Of a stretch of DNA of 64,000 nucleotides, positions 17,801 through 25,901 are shown piece by piece. The notes under the pieces were generated by a model. The model was given only the letters and a program-made list of their open reading frames with translations. It was not told the origin of the DNA and did no database searches. How positions within the stretch are numbered: position 1 is the first letter of the stretch; every line of letters starts with the position of its first letter. Both the position numbers and the translations under genes were made by a program. Source of the DNA: Bacteroidota bacterium (lineage in GTDB: Bacteria; Bacteroidota; Bacteroidia; UBA8524); NCBI GenBank assembly GCA_016124735.1, contig WGMZ01000019.1, positions 90,487-154,486 on the forward strand. The letters are read 5' to 3'.

Positions 17801-18730
17801 TCAATCCTGTATGATTCTTCCAGTAGCCCAATGGGTTCTGCTTATCAGTTGGATCCATCTCCCGCAAATCTTAGTCACTATGTGCCGAATTCCTCGGGAG
17901 CTCTTCATTTGAAAGTAACGACAGTCGAAGGCTGCACGGATCGGGATACCCTGAATATTACGCTGAATGCATTGCCTGTTATTCTAAGCATGGATACGGC
18001 GCTTTACTGTGAAGATATGTCAGGCATCATGATCGATAGCCTGGCAAATCCAGTTGGCGGTATCTGGTCAGGAATGGGGATAAGCTGGGATAGTGTTCAC
18101 TATTATTTTGATCCCCAATCCGGAGGGCCAGGCAAGTACCGTCTTTTCTATGTATTGGTAGACTCGAATCATTGTGCGAGTTATGATAGCACTTTTGTTG
18201 GTGTAGAAGAGAAGAGTGCAGTCGCTTTCAGTTCGGATTCTGTTTACGGACGCTATACTCTCCATACACAATTCACCAATACGAGTATAGGTGGAAGTCC
18301 GGTATCGTATCTTTGGGATTTTGGCGACGGCGATAGCAGTCTGCTGGAAAACGCATCACATGTCTACAATCAGATTGGCTTTTTCGATGTTCGCTTGACT
18401 TTGAATGGAATGGCTTGCCAATCCACCTTATTGAAATCGGCCTATATCCAGGTAGACAGCAATGGAGGAGTTGCAGTCATTTTGCCAGGTGAGGAGAGAA
18501 TTGAAGTATATCCCAATCCTAGCAATGGTATTTATCGAATTAAAGGTTTGAATGAGAATGTCTCTTTAAAAGTGTTTGATGCTGAAGGAAGAGAGATCCC
18601 TTTTGCTCAATCTTATTATGGAAATAGTATCCAGATTGAATTGATATCCAGTGTGCCTGGAATTTATTGGCTTCAAATTGATAATAGAAGGCAGTTGTAT
18701 CGTATTAAGCTTGTGAAGCTCAATCACTAA
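14882..18730 (+). CDS. Large cell-surface protein with PKD domain and T9SS type A sorting domain
   Basis: Protein of 1282 residues. A signal peptide ends at IVQA and is followed by THIRGGVITYEHISG, the opening of a widespread Bacteroidota secreted family (often labelled gliding-associated or PKD proteins). The middle is a run of Ig/PKD-like beta units, each around a D-x-x-x-C pattern (for example ICTELKNASVQLSSQVDGG, VLCSGSSLQIDAI, GICGNGNLVFHGQ), rich in Ser, Thr and Asp. A recognisable PKD unit with YLWDFGDGDSS lies near residues 1135-1180. The C-terminus is a type A sorting domain (VEVYPNPSNGIYRIK to the end). No catalytic motif is visible; an adhesin or matrix role is inferred. Confidence 0.82.
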   Translation: MKKILLSLILILITGIVQATHIRGGVITYEHISGKKYTVYVKIWRDCNGIPISQSNLAVLNDTLGSIGSITNQTKVYVRDISMIDSSASCGAKSNCQISGGQGGFEEHLWKMTVDFSSYYPNCAFYLVWTQAGRSNAITTGAANSYFYINAYINLCYDSSSRSVLNRTYPDITLDYNYNHIINPGFYQKEDYFDSIGYELVPALSGPTTSVTYSGNFSELRPMTFFGFPNYNLGFPAGFHLDPGTGTLLFRPSQVNQVAVVTIMHKGYKSVNDTMRLVSFTRYEFDPVVLNRSTNGHMSVFENPRTLTHYVCEGTTACIDVLYTATYNDSVYYKGYINNPRISIDTLLYTVDSVRLRYCMTPDSTDWGWGVNTVLSEIVSNYCPDTRRFNFQRQFVMVPSPDSSKIPSWYTERNCNTLSLIVSDTAQSGKDCYIKRDGATSYSLDTAIIQLQSSDTGWFKYHVMQDWLGCQLVFEDSVYIRQIYNLQLNPNLPIKACANDTLVLHGNPSGGMAAESWLWSDSTTADSFSIFINQDTTVWVSLLDSSGCFISDTFHIRMDSALSVYTPVISICTELKNASVQLSSQVDGGTKPYTYSWLGLGQGNNYSYVPPAQDTSIVILVNDSVNCSIYDTLAIDRYVPHYPQAMNDTVGCQLGALYLKDNDKVNYGTYKWTYGPPGDDSIRLYPPLGYTTRILKYTDTLSCSTYDTVNILNKAKPKVFLPRDTVLCSGSSLQIDAITYKGVPPFIYSWKPNTQVTDTFIVNTYYQSSRVYVKLEDSSGCTSEDSMDIVVNSIPQISGNSPYSICRADSMIQLSSLSGNLNGTWYGNGVSQSGGSDVFKVDGLISGTYWTYFNSLNSSGACTAKDSLEIYLLESPVAFAGNDTGICGNGNLVFHGQGMGGNSGYHFRWNSDSVLNIDSLTYQVISDTAAYLEIWDANGCYAEDSIQVSKYIVPLARFTVPLSDTSICKGDTLSILYDSSSSPMGSAYQLDPSPANLSHYVPNSSGALHLKVTTVEGCTDRDTLNITLNALPVILSMDTALYCEDMSGIMIDSLANPVGGIWSGMGISWDSVHYYFDPQSGGPGKYRLFYVLVDSNHCASYDSTFVGVEEKSAVAFSSDSVYGRYTLHTQFTNTSIGGSPVSYLWDFGDGDSSLLENASHVYNQIGFFDVRLTLNGMACQSTLLKSAYIQVDSNGGVAVILPGEERIEVYPNPSNGIYRIKGLNENVSLKVFDAEGREIPFAQSYYGNSIQIELISSVPGIYWLQIDNRRQLYRIKLVKLNH

Positions 18731-18741
18731 ATTCAGGAGAT

Positions 18742-19233
18742 TTACCCCACTGGTTTAAACTGTTCGAAAGCCTGAAGGCAATTGTCGCAGTAATGCATGG
18801 AGCGGCAAAGAGTGGGTCCGAAGGGTGTGGTAAGGCGGGTGTTTCGGCTTCCGCAATAGGGACAGGCTACATCCGAAAGCACATTTAATTCAATCAAGCC
18901 GCCATGATTCTCTGGAGGAGGAGCTAAACCGTGTTGCAATAAAGCCTTTCTGCCTTTTTCAGTGATGCGTTCTGTGGTCCATGGAATGTCAAAATTGGTA
19001 CTTACCTTCACTTGATCTACACCAAGCGATTCCACTTTTTCCCGAACCATATCTTCCATGATTCTCAAGGCAGGACAACCGCTAAATGTTGGGATCAGGG
19101 TAATGGCAGCGCTGTTTTCATCCGGGTTGGTCTGAACACTGGTAACAATACCCAAATCAACCATGGAAATGGTGGGGATCTCGGGATCCATCACCTCCTC
19201 CAAAGCTTTCCATATTTCTTTTTCCTTTACCAT
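18742..19233 (-). CDS. paaD: Phenylacetyl-CoA epoxidase assembly protein PaaD
   Basis: Protein of 163 residues. An N-terminal MIP18/DUF59 domain (VMDPEIPTISMVDLGIV, later FSGCPALRIMEDM) is followed by the C-terminal zinc-binding tail found only in PaaD: CPYCGS, then CRSMHYCDNC and FEQFKP. PaaD is thought to mature the di-iron or Fe-S sites of the PaaABCE ring epoxidase. It overlaps paaC by 7 bases. It is the last gene of a paaB-C-D run. Confidence 0.93.
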   Translation of the reverse strand: MVKEKEIWKALEEVMDPEIPTISMVDLGIVTSVQTNPDENSAAITLIPTFSGCPALRIMEDMVREKVESLGVDQVKVSTNFDIPWTTERITEKGRKALLQHGLAPPPENHGGLIELNVLSDVACPYCGSRNTRLTTPFGPTLCRSMHYCDNCLQAFEQFKPVG

Positions 19234-19997
19234 TCTGCTCCCGGATCCACACGGAATACCTCGGTCATCTCATCCAAAAGAGGTTGAAGATGCTCGGTAT
19301 GCTTTCCGGTACGTCCTCCATTTACAGGCGCCCAGTTACTGTCGTCAGGAATTTGCAATCCTGCTTCATCGATGATCGGTTGCACGGCTTCCAACCAGCG
19401 GAGTTTCAAAAAGTCTTCTCCCTTCCAGATTCCTTCCTCGATGAGAAGGTCTTCGTACGGCGAGTTTTCGAAAATTCCAAGGGCAAGATTCCAACTTGCA
19501 TTTAAGCTGGCTTGCATGCGTTTTTTACTTTCTTCGGTTCCTTTTCCAAGTTGCATCACAAATGTGTCGCCATGGAATTTGTGGTATTTCAACTCACCAA
19601 CAAATTTGCGGGCGAGTTTGGCCAATGGCTCATAAGACGATTCAGAAAGTAACTCATACCGGATGAGTTCTGCATTGTCAAAAAGGAAATGACGTATAAG
19701 CGAGAAATCGTATTCGCCGATGGGATATTCTACCAATTGACAGCTATGGAACTGATTGTCATTACGAGTAAAGGCAACGGTATCCGGCTCGTTTTCTCCC
19801 AACTCATGCAGCAGTTGATACAAAGCCAATGCTTGTCCTAATTTATCCTGAGCCATGGAAGAAAAAGAAATGTCTTCCTCCAGCATTGGTCCGATGCCGG
19901 TCCATTCAGAATTGCGATGGCCTAAAATCAACAGGTCATCTGCCATTTTATAAAGCAGCTCTTTCAGCGCGAGGGTATTTTGTTCGTTCAGATTCAT
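19227..19997 (-). CDS. paaC: Phenylacetyl-CoA epoxidase structural subunit PaaC
   Basis: Protein of 256 residues, ferritin-like helical. Recognised by KMADDLLILGHRNSEWTG near the N-terminus, MAQDKLGQALALYQLLHELGE and KFHGDTFVMQLGKGTEESK. PaaC forms the stable heterodimer with catalytic PaaA in the aerobic epoxidation of phenylacetyl-CoA. It lies 2 bases from paaB and overlaps paaD. Its normal partner gene paaA is absent from the locus. Confidence 0.93.
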   Translation of the reverse strand: MNLNEQNTLALKELLYKMADDLLILGHRNSEWTGIGPMLEEDISFSSMAQDKLGQALALYQLLHELGENEPDTVAFTRNDNQFHSCQLVEYPIGEYDFSLIRHFLFDNAELIRYELLSESSYEPLAKLARKFVGELKYHKFHGDTFVMQLGKGTEESKKRMQASLNASWNLALGIFENSPYEDLLIEEGIWKGEDFLKLRWLEAVQPIIDEAGLQIPDDSNWAPVNGGRTGKHTEHLQPLLDEMTEVFRVDPGAEW

Positions 19998-19999
19998 GA

Positions 20000-20374
20000 T
20001 CAGGCTCCTTGTTTCGCTTTGTATTCGTTGATCTTATCCATGACTTTGTATGGGGTCGCTTCACGGTATTGTTTTTCCGGTGTCGTCGCGAAAATGTCTG
20101 AATCGTCGTAATCGGAAGCAAAAATATCTGCCGAACGAACTACCCAAATATTGACACAAACACCTCGGCGGCCAAACTGTTCCTTGCCGAACAATAATGC
20201 CATCTCCGGATTCGGTGCATGGACAGTGCCGACATGTTGGTGATGGGTGCCTCTTTTCTTTTGATGAAATACCTCGTACGTTTCAAAATGATCCAGAGGT
20301 TTCAATTCCTCCGTAGCGCTTTGATCATCGATCTGGGCACGGGAAATGCGTGGGTCTAAGGATTTTATGATCAT
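20000..20374 (-). CDS. paaB: Phenylacetyl-CoA epoxidase subunit PaaB
   Basis: Protein of 124 residues with the family core FETYEVFHQKKRGTHHQHVG, TVHAPNPEMALLFGKEQFGRR and NIWVVRSADI. The N-terminus is longer by about 25 residues than in the roughly 95-residue E. coli protein. PaaB bridges PaaAC dimers in the epoxidase. As the first gene of the unit it carries a perfect palindrome (20385-20402) just ahead of its ATG, so the unit begins here without paaA. Confidence 0.92.
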   Translation of the reverse strand: MIIKSLDPRISRAQIDDQSATEELKPLDHFETYEVFHQKKRGTHHQHVGTVHAPNPEMALLFGKEQFGRRGVCVNIWVVRSADIFASDYDDSDIFATTPEKQYREATPYKVMDKINEYKAKQGA

Positions 20375-20384
20375 GACTTCGTTA

Positions 20385-20402
20385 AACTAACGCAAGTTAG
20401 TT
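20385..20402. promoter_or_regulatory. Palindromic operator-like site before paaB
   Basis: AACTAAC-GCAA-GTTAGTT is a perfect 7-bp inverted repeat with a 4-base centre, 10 bases upstream of the paaB start in the 48-base gap to the preceding peroxidase gene. Size and symmetry suit a TetR-family repressor such as the PaaR regulators of phenylacetate genes; identity of the regulator is inferred. Confidence 0.55.
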
Positions 20403-20422
20403 AAAACTCGGAAGAATTCAAA

Positions 20423-21436
20423 TCAAGGGTCAGGTTGGTAATGCGGATTCTGGATGAATATCGCGTCGCTGAGCGTCTCCAAAAATGTAATCAGCGCTTG
20501 CCTGTCCTCTGCATTTAGAGTGAATGGTTTAATCAAATCATTCTGATGTGGCCCCTGTTTCCCGCCGGCACTGTAGTGGTTTAAAACGTCATCTAATGTG
20601 GACAGACTACCATCGAACATATATGGAGCTGTCAAAGCAATATTCCTGAGACTTGGGACTTTAAAGCTTCCGCTGTCTTCTGCTTTTCCTGTGGCTCTCC
20701 ATCTTCCCGGATCATCGTAGATGGAATACAGTCCGTTGTTCATTGCGGTAAAATTGGTGAAGAAAGGTTCCGGATGGCATTTTGAACAATTGAGACTATT
20801 TGCAAATAGCTGATAACCCTTTTGCTCAAGAGCGGTAAATTGTTCATTGCCAGCTTTAACCTGGTCGTATTTGGAATTGGCGCTGAGCAATGTTCTTTCA
20901 AATGCCGCAATGGCGCGGGTGATGACGAACGCATCGGGTGGTTTTTGGTAGGCAAGGCGACTCATTGAGTCGTACCAGTCAATCTCCTTTAGCTTGAGAG
21001 CGATATCAACTATATTGGAATTGAACTCATTGTGTTCCTGAATGGGAACGAGGATTTGCATTTCCAATGTTGGGAGAGAAGCTTCTCGTAGAAATGCCGG
21101 TTGATAGGCTAAATTAAACAGGGCAGGTACATTTCTGGTTCCAGGACGCTGAAACACTCCATTACTTGTCGCATCGTTGTTGGCAAAAGCATGATTTTGT
21201 TGGTGGCAGGTAGCGCAACTAATGCTGGAATCAATGCTTAATAGTGGGTCGAAAAAAAGTTTCTTACCGAGCGCTATGCGTTCCGAATTTGGTTGGTTGT
21301 CTGAGGGGAAAACCGGGTCTGGAAATTGAGTTGGGTAATTAAGAAACCACTCATTTTGGACCGATGAGGGTTCATCTCTGTGGCATGCCAGAATAAAAAG
21401 CATGCATCCCAATAGAGTGGCTATCCATTTCATCAA
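20423..21436 (-). CDS. Di-haem cytochrome c peroxidase (MauG/CcpA family), lipoprotein
   Basis: Protein of 337 residues with a lipoprotein signal peptide (lipobox FILAC at 14-18). Two c-type haem sites, CATCH at 74-78 and CSKCH at 217-221, define the di-haem peroxidase/MauG superfamily, as do the RNVPALFNLAY and KVPSLRNIALTAPYMFDGS segments. Members either reduce peroxide or, like MauG and MbnH, oxidise a protein substrate through a high-valent bis-haem state. It overlaps a second family member by 4 bases, and that in turn overlaps an MbnP-like gene, favouring a protein-modifying role. Axial ligand residues cannot be assigned safely by eye. Confidence 0.85.
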   Translation of the reverse strand: MMKWIATLLGCMLFILACHRDEPSSVQNEWFLNYPTQFPDPVFPSDNQPNSERIALGKKLFFDPLLSIDSSISCATCHQQNHAFANNDATSNGVFQRPGTRNVPALFNLAYQPAFLREASLPTLEMQILVPIQEHNEFNSNIVDIALKLKEIDWYDSMSRLAYQKPPDAFVITRAIAAFERTLLSANSKYDQVKAGNEQFTALEQKGYQLFANSLNCSKCHPEPFFTNFTAMNNGLYSIYDDPGRWRATGKAEDSGSFKVPSLRNIALTAPYMFDGSLSTLDDVLNHYSAGGKQGPHQNDLIKPFTLNAEDRQALITFLETLSDAIFIQNPHYQPDP

Positions 21437-22548
21437 TGCGGGTCACTGTAACGAACGTCATTCACCAGCGTGAAATCCGAAAGGGTTTTCAGGAAGGCAA
21501 TTAAATCGGCTTTCTCCTGAGTATCCAACATCAATCCGGTGCTCATGGTGTTCTTTAACGCAGGGTCCAGTGTTGGCGAATTATGAATGCCCGTGTTGTA
21601 GTGATCTACCACTTCTTCCAAGGTGGCAAAACGACCATCGTGCATATAAGGGGGAGTTAAAGCGATGTTTCTTAGACTTGGGACTTTAAATTTACCTCTG
21701 TCCATCATGTCGTGTGTAACTTCTTCTCTTCCCATATCCATCATCTGACCACCATCATCCAATCCGTTATTCATGTATCTGTCGTTCTCGAAATTGAAGC
21801 CGCCATGGCAATGGGCGCAATCTGCTCCGGTAATATCCGGAAAGGCTGGATTGTATTCGGCAAAGAAGAGCTTTCTTCCTTTTTCTTCTGAAGGAGTGAA
21901 CTTCGCTTGTCCGGCTTGAACCTGGTCGAATTTGGAATTGTAGGAAACGATGCTATTCATGAATTGCTCCATGGCCAATGAGATTCTTTCCGGGGTAATT
22001 GTTTTGGTTCCAAAGGCTTTTTCAAACATTCCTGTATAGCTGTCCATTGCCTCCAACTTGGTCACCACATTCTCCAATGTCTCATTCATCTCCACTGGAT
22101 TTTGAATGGGCATCAACGATTGATCTCTTAACAAGTGCGCACGTCCATCCCAGAAAAATTCGTTGCTGTTCCAAAGCATGTTAAATACGGCCATGGCCTG
22201 TCGGGTTCCCATTGTACCCGCAATGCCCGTTGAGAATTGTGCGGTATCGGAGAATGCATTTTTCTGCCTGTGGCAATCTGAACAAGCCTGGGTTCCGTCT
22301 CCGGAAAGGGCTCGCTCATAAAAGAGCATTCTTCCCAGTTCTACTCCTTCTTTTGTGAGACGGTTGTCTTCTGGAATGTTCGGGTCCGGTAATTTCCCAT
22401 ATTCAAGTGTATAGGGCGTTGTTTCAAAAGGGGCTTGAAGATCTGAATGGTCAGGTTTCTTGCATCCGTCTGTCAGAAATATGACGGCTCCGGAATAAAT
22501 TCCAATGCCCAGAAAAACAATGCTTTTTCCAATTTGAATTTTATTCAT
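21433..22548 (-). CDS. Di-haem cytochrome c peroxidase (MauG/MbnH-like)
   Basis: Protein of 371 residues with an N-terminal membrane anchor or lipoprotein signal (IYSGAVIFLTDGC). Haem sites CSDCH at 89-93 and CAHCH at 244-248; conserved FNMLWNSNEFFWDGRA and KVPSLRNIALTPPYMHDGRFAT blocks. It overlaps the MbnP-like gene upstream by 8 bases and the second peroxidase downstream by 4, so the three are translationally coupled. In methanotrophs, MbnH is a di-haem enzyme that converts a tryptophan of its partner MbnP to kynurenine; this pairing is the closest known parallel. Plain peroxide detoxification is the alternative. Confidence 0.85.
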   Translation of the reverse strand: MNKIQIGKSIVFLGIGIYSGAVIFLTDGCKKPDHSDLQAPFETTPYTLEYGKLPDPNIPEDNRLTKEGVELGRMLFYERALSGDGTQACSDCHRQKNAFSDTAQFSTGIAGTMGTRQAMAVFNMLWNSNEFFWDGRAHLLRDQSLMPIQNPVEMNETLENVVTKLEAMDSYTGMFEKAFGTKTITPERISLAMEQFMNSIVSYNSKFDQVQAGQAKFTPSEEKGRKLFFAEYNPAFPDITGADCAHCHGGFNFENDRYMNNGLDDGGQMMDMGREEVTHDMMDRGKFKVPSLRNIALTPPYMHDGRFATLEEVVDHYNTGIHNSPTLDPALKNTMSTGLMLDTQEKADLIAFLKTLSDFTLVNDVRYSDPH

Positions 22549-23497
22549 GAATCATCCAATTCACCTGATATAATTGATTGTTTTGGTCGGTTACTCGGAT
22601 CAGATACATTCCGGATGGAAGATGCAGGTCCAGTTTATTGTTCTGAATGAGTTTCGTCAACTGAAGTTTTCCCTGGGCATCGTATACTTCAACTTTTTTA
22701 TTGTCGGATGTTGAAGTCAGGAGCAATGTGCCTGATCCGGTAGATGGATTTGGGTAAATGCTTATTTGTTCTTTCTGAATGTCTTGAACATGTAAAACCG
22801 CATTATTCCCGTCCTTGGAACTAAAAACTTCCGTAGCGAAATTTTGAAGGAGATTCACGCATTGATCTGTTCCTCCGTGAATAATTAATCCCTGACTGAC
22901 ATCAATACCTTTAAGCGCCTGGGTATAGTCTGCATTTAGTTCAATGGTGAGGGTTTGCCCGGAAAGACTTCCCTGTGTCGCAATGATTTGTTGCAGGTAG
23001 TTTTCATCTCCCAATGCATGGATTTCCATGTCCTGATTCAAATTGCTTCCTGCGCTGCCTTCCAATGCAACAAAGCGGTAACCGGCGGCCCATCCCCAAT
23101 GCATGGAAGGAGATTTTGGATACAATGGGCTATAGGTAGGAAATGCAGATGGATCGTTGTGATTCACTTCTGCATTGACGCCGACAGCAAAACGAATTTC
23201 TTCGAGACTGGTAATATTGAAATTGCCAAGCAAAGCATCAATCGGAATGCCTGCATCAACAAACACTACACTATCGCTGATAGGGGTAAATTGTCCGCCG
23301 TCGTGCACCAGGAGAATTTTGGAGATGTAATACTGAAGGCGGGTCAGACTGAATTTTTGAGATTCCGGGGAACTTGCCTCCTGGTTGAAAGCGAAAGCCT
23401 GGTTTCCTAATTGGTGATTAATCTTCAGATGAACTTCATATTGGGCAAAAGACGCCATATGAAATCCAATGGATAGCAGCAGTAGTAGTTTCTTCAT
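22541..23497 (-). CDS. MbnP-like protein with T9SS type A sorting domain
   Basis: Protein of 318 residues. Signal peptide ending MASFAQ, then an MbnP-like beta-sandwich: VHLKINHQLGNQAF, FSLTRLQYYISKILLVHDGG, and the family hallmark MHWGWAAGYRFVALEG at 132-147 with W134 and W136. The C-terminal 80 residues are a type A T9SS sorting domain (IYPNPSTGSG onward). MbnP proteins bind copper through a kynurenine made by the partner di-haem enzyme MbnH. Here two such enzymes follow in the same operon. Joining of an MbnP-like domain to a T9SS tag suggests it ends on the cell surface. Family assignment rests on motif recognition. Confidence 0.68.
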   Translation of the reverse strand: MKKLLLLLSIGFHMASFAQYEVHLKINHQLGNQAFAFNQEASSPESQKFSLTRLQYYISKILLVHDGGQFTPISDSVVFVDAGIPIDALLGNFNITSLEEIRFAVGVNAEVNHNDPSAFPTYSPLYPKSPSMHWGWAAGYRFVALEGSAGSNLNQDMEIHALGDENYLQQIIATQGSLSGQTLTIELNADYTQALKGIDVSQGLIIHGGTDQCVNLLQNFATEVFSSKDGNNAVLHVQDIQKEQISIYPNPSTGSGTLLLTSTSDNKKVEVYDAQGKLQLTKLIQNNKLDLHLPSGMYLIRVTDQNNQLYQVNWMIHE

Positions 23498-23559
23498 ATT
23501 CGGTTTGTAATGAATCTGTGAAAATATGAAAAACGGGAATGCCGTCCGAATTGTTTGCT

Positions 23560-24903
23560 TTAAATTAAACCTCTGGCTTTTAATTCCAGATATCGGTTGA
23601 TGGTGTTGATGGTGAGGTCTTCGGGTTTGCTTAAAAGGGAGATGATGCCATGTTTTCTGAGTTCCGATACAATCTGTTCTTTCTCGTAGCGCATTTTTTC
23701 AGCCACCAATTTATGATAGACCTGCTGCAGGTTCTTCGCTTTATCCTGAATTAAAGAAAGGGTCTCGGTATTGTCGAAAAAGACAACAAGCAGAAGATGA
23801 TTTCGTGACAATTGTTTCAGATAACGAAGCCGACGTTCCATTGCATTTACTGTATCGAAATTGGTAAAAAGCACCAGCAGGGAACGTTGTGGTATTTGCC
23901 GTTTGATATTAAAAAACAAGCGGTCGTAATCGGATTCGAGAAAACGGGTCTCTTGCTTGAAGAGCAATTCCTGAATCTGTAACATTTGGCCAGACTTACG
24001 ATGGGCGGGCAGCATTTGTACCTCCTGTTCGTCAAAAGTGAGAATGCCTGCTTTGTCGTATTTTTTGATTGCAATATTGCTGAGCACCAGAGAAGCATTG
24101 ATGGCATAATCGAGCAAACTCATCCTGTTAAATGGCTGATCCATTACCCGACCTTTATCAATAATGCAGTAAACTTGTTGTGAGCGTTCATCCTGATAAG
24201 TATTGGCCATCAATTTGTTTCTGCGCGCAGTGGCTTTCCAATTGATTACTCTAAACTCATCGCCTGGAATGTATTCACGGATTTTTTCAAACTCTGTCTG
24301 CTGGCCAATTCTTCTGATTTTCTTTATTCCCGCTTGAACCAGCGTATTGCTTATAGCCAGGTACTCGTATTTGAGCATGGAAATATAGGAAGGAAAGACT
24401 TGCACTTCCGCTTCCTCCGCCAATGTGAATCTTCTTTTAAGGAAGCCGGGTTGAATGGATACCAAAACCTGCACATGGCCAAAAACAAAATTTCCTCTTC
24501 GCACCGGACGAAAAAAGTACGGGAAAGATTTACGCTCTTTTGCCTTTAAGTCGTATTGAATCAAAAAGTTTCTGACCTGCCATTCGACTGGGAGTTCATC
24601 GATTATTTCCAGATGAATACTTTGTGGGTAGGTGGATTCCAGATGAATCTCAATTTTATTCTCATCGCCATTGCTCAGTTTGTCCTTAAAGGTCCTGCTC
24701 CCTTTTATTTCACCAAAGCTGAATAAAATCCAATATTCGTAAAGGCAAATCAGTCCGAAGAGTATCGCGGCGCCATGGACTATATATAATGTGGTAGGAA
24801 ACAGGTATGCAGTGGTATATAAAAGCACCAACAACGCCAAACCGACAAAGAAATGCCAGCTTAAAAAGAAGCGGGAAAAGACTTTACGGAGGGAGGCAAT
24901 CAC
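23560..24903 (-). CDS. DUF58 domain protein
   Basis: Protein of 447 residues with a GTG start overlapping the moxR stop by one base. Two N-terminal transmembrane helices (about 12-55) are followed by a beta-rich segment and the DUF58 signature EFEKIREYIPGDEFRVINWKATAR, then a von Willebrand A-like fold (QVYCIIDKGR as the strand with the metal-site aspartate). DUF58 proteins are the standard partner of MoxR ATPases, thought to be chaperone targets or adaptors in envelope stress or protein maturation. Last gene of a six-gene leftward run. Confidence 0.87.
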   Translation of the reverse strand: MIASLRKVFSRFFLSWHFFVGLALLVLLYTTAYLFPTTLYIVHGAAILFGLICLYEYWILFSFGEIKGSRTFKDKLSNGDENKIEIHLESTYPQSIHLEIIDELPVEWQVRNFLIQYDLKAKERKSFPYFFRPVRRGNFVFGHVQVLVSIQPGFLKRRFTLAEEAEVQVFPSYISMLKYEYLAISNTLVQAGIKKIRRIGQQTEFEKIREYIPGDEFRVINWKATARRNKLMANTYQDERSQQVYCIIDKGRVMDQPFNRMSLLDYAINASLVLSNIAIKKYDKAGILTFDEQEVQMLPAHRKSGQMLQIQELLFKQETRFLESDYDRLFFNIKRQIPQRSLLVLFTNFDTVNAMERRLRYLKQLSRNHLLLVVFFDNTETLSLIQDKAKNLQQVYHKLVAEKMRYEKEQIVSELRKHGIISLLSKPEDLTINTINRYLELKARGLI

Positions 24904-25901
24904 TATCTGGGAATTTCAATTTGACCAATCAATGTGTTCAGCAATTCATCGGGTTGTGCTCCTTCCATCTCTTTTTCCGGACTCAGCATTACCCGGTGAC
25001 GAAGCACAGGCAGTGCACAATATTTGATGTCATCGGGTGTTACAAAATCTCGTCCATCAAGCACCGCGCAGGCTTTCGATGCATTCAACAGAGCCACTGC
25101 ACCACGGGGAGATACCCCCATGTAAAATCCGTGAAAATTGCGGCTGGAACGAACAATTTTACTGATGTATGAAAGGAGACTTTCACTGACCGTTACCTTC
25201 CGGATGATTTTTCTGAAATTGGTGATTTCGATCGACTTGAGCAGAGGTTTCAAGTTTTGAAGTGGGTCAGACCCTTCGCTGTTTTGATGCATGGAAAGGA
25301 TGCTTAATTCATCTGCTTCGTCCGGATAGTTTACCAGAATTTTCATCATAAATCGATCCAGTTGAGCTTCAGGCAGGCGGTAGGTGCCTTCGTGCTCAAT
25401 GGGGTTTTGCGTGGCAAGGACCACAAAAGGCTCTTCCAGTTTTAAGGTGTTTCCGTCGATGGAAACCTGGTATTCTTCCATGACCTCAAAAAGGGCGGCC
25501 TGTGTTTTTGCCGGAGCTCTGTTGATCTCATCTATCAGACAAATCTGCGTAAAGATGGGACCTTTTTTCAGGTCGAATTCCTGCGTCTTTTGATTGTAAA
25601 CAGTGGTTCCAATCACGTCGGAAGGCATGAGGTCCGGGGTGAACTGAATCCGGTTAAACCGGGCATCAATGCTCTTTGCCAATGCGCGGGCAGCCAGGGT
25701 TTTTGCCACACCTGGCACCCCTTCAATCAGCACATGACCTCTTGCCATGAGTGCGATAATCATCTGATTAATAAAAGCAGGCTGTCCAATCACCACCTGA
25801 GAAAGAGTATCCTTTAATGCGGTGATCTGTCCTTTGATTGGTTGCAAATCCAATCGAGATTCAAAGTCATTTGTTTCCTGGGTATTTTCCTGATTCTGCA
25901 T
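24903..25901 (-). CDS. MoxR-family AAA+ ATPase
   Basis: Protein of 332 residues. Walker A GVPGVAKT, Walker B ICLIDEINRAPAKTQ, sensor 1 VLATQNPIEHEGTYRLPEAQ and the sensor 2 region GVSPRGAVAL place it in the MoxR AAA+ class. Such ATPases act as chaperones for metal-cofactor insertion or for assembly of membrane complexes. Its first codons overlap the DUF4350 gene by 35 bases, so start use could be a few codons later, though the N-terminus is unconserved in the family. It lies directly before its DUF58 partner. Confidence 0.93.
   Translation of the reverse strand: MQNQENTQETNDFESRLDLQPIKGQITALKDTLSQVVIGQPAFINQMIIALMARGHVLIEGVPGVAKTLAARALAKSIDARFNRIQFTPDLMPSDVIGTTVYNQKTQEFDLKKGPIFTQICLIDEINRAPAKTQAALFEVMEEYQVSIDGNTLKLEEPFVVLATQNPIEHEGTYRLPEAQLDRFMMKILVNYPDEADELSILSMHQNSEGSDPLQNLKPLLKSIEITNFRKIIRKVTVSESLLSYISKIVRSSRNFHGFYMGVSPRGAVALLNASKACAVLDGRDFVTPDDIKYCALPVLRHRVMLSPEKEMEGAQPDELLNTLIGQIEIPR

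Noticed and set aside
20423..23497. Simple hydrogen peroxide defence operon
   Set aside because: Not excluded, but the MbnP-like partner and the duplicated, coupled di-haem genes fit a protein-modifying system better.
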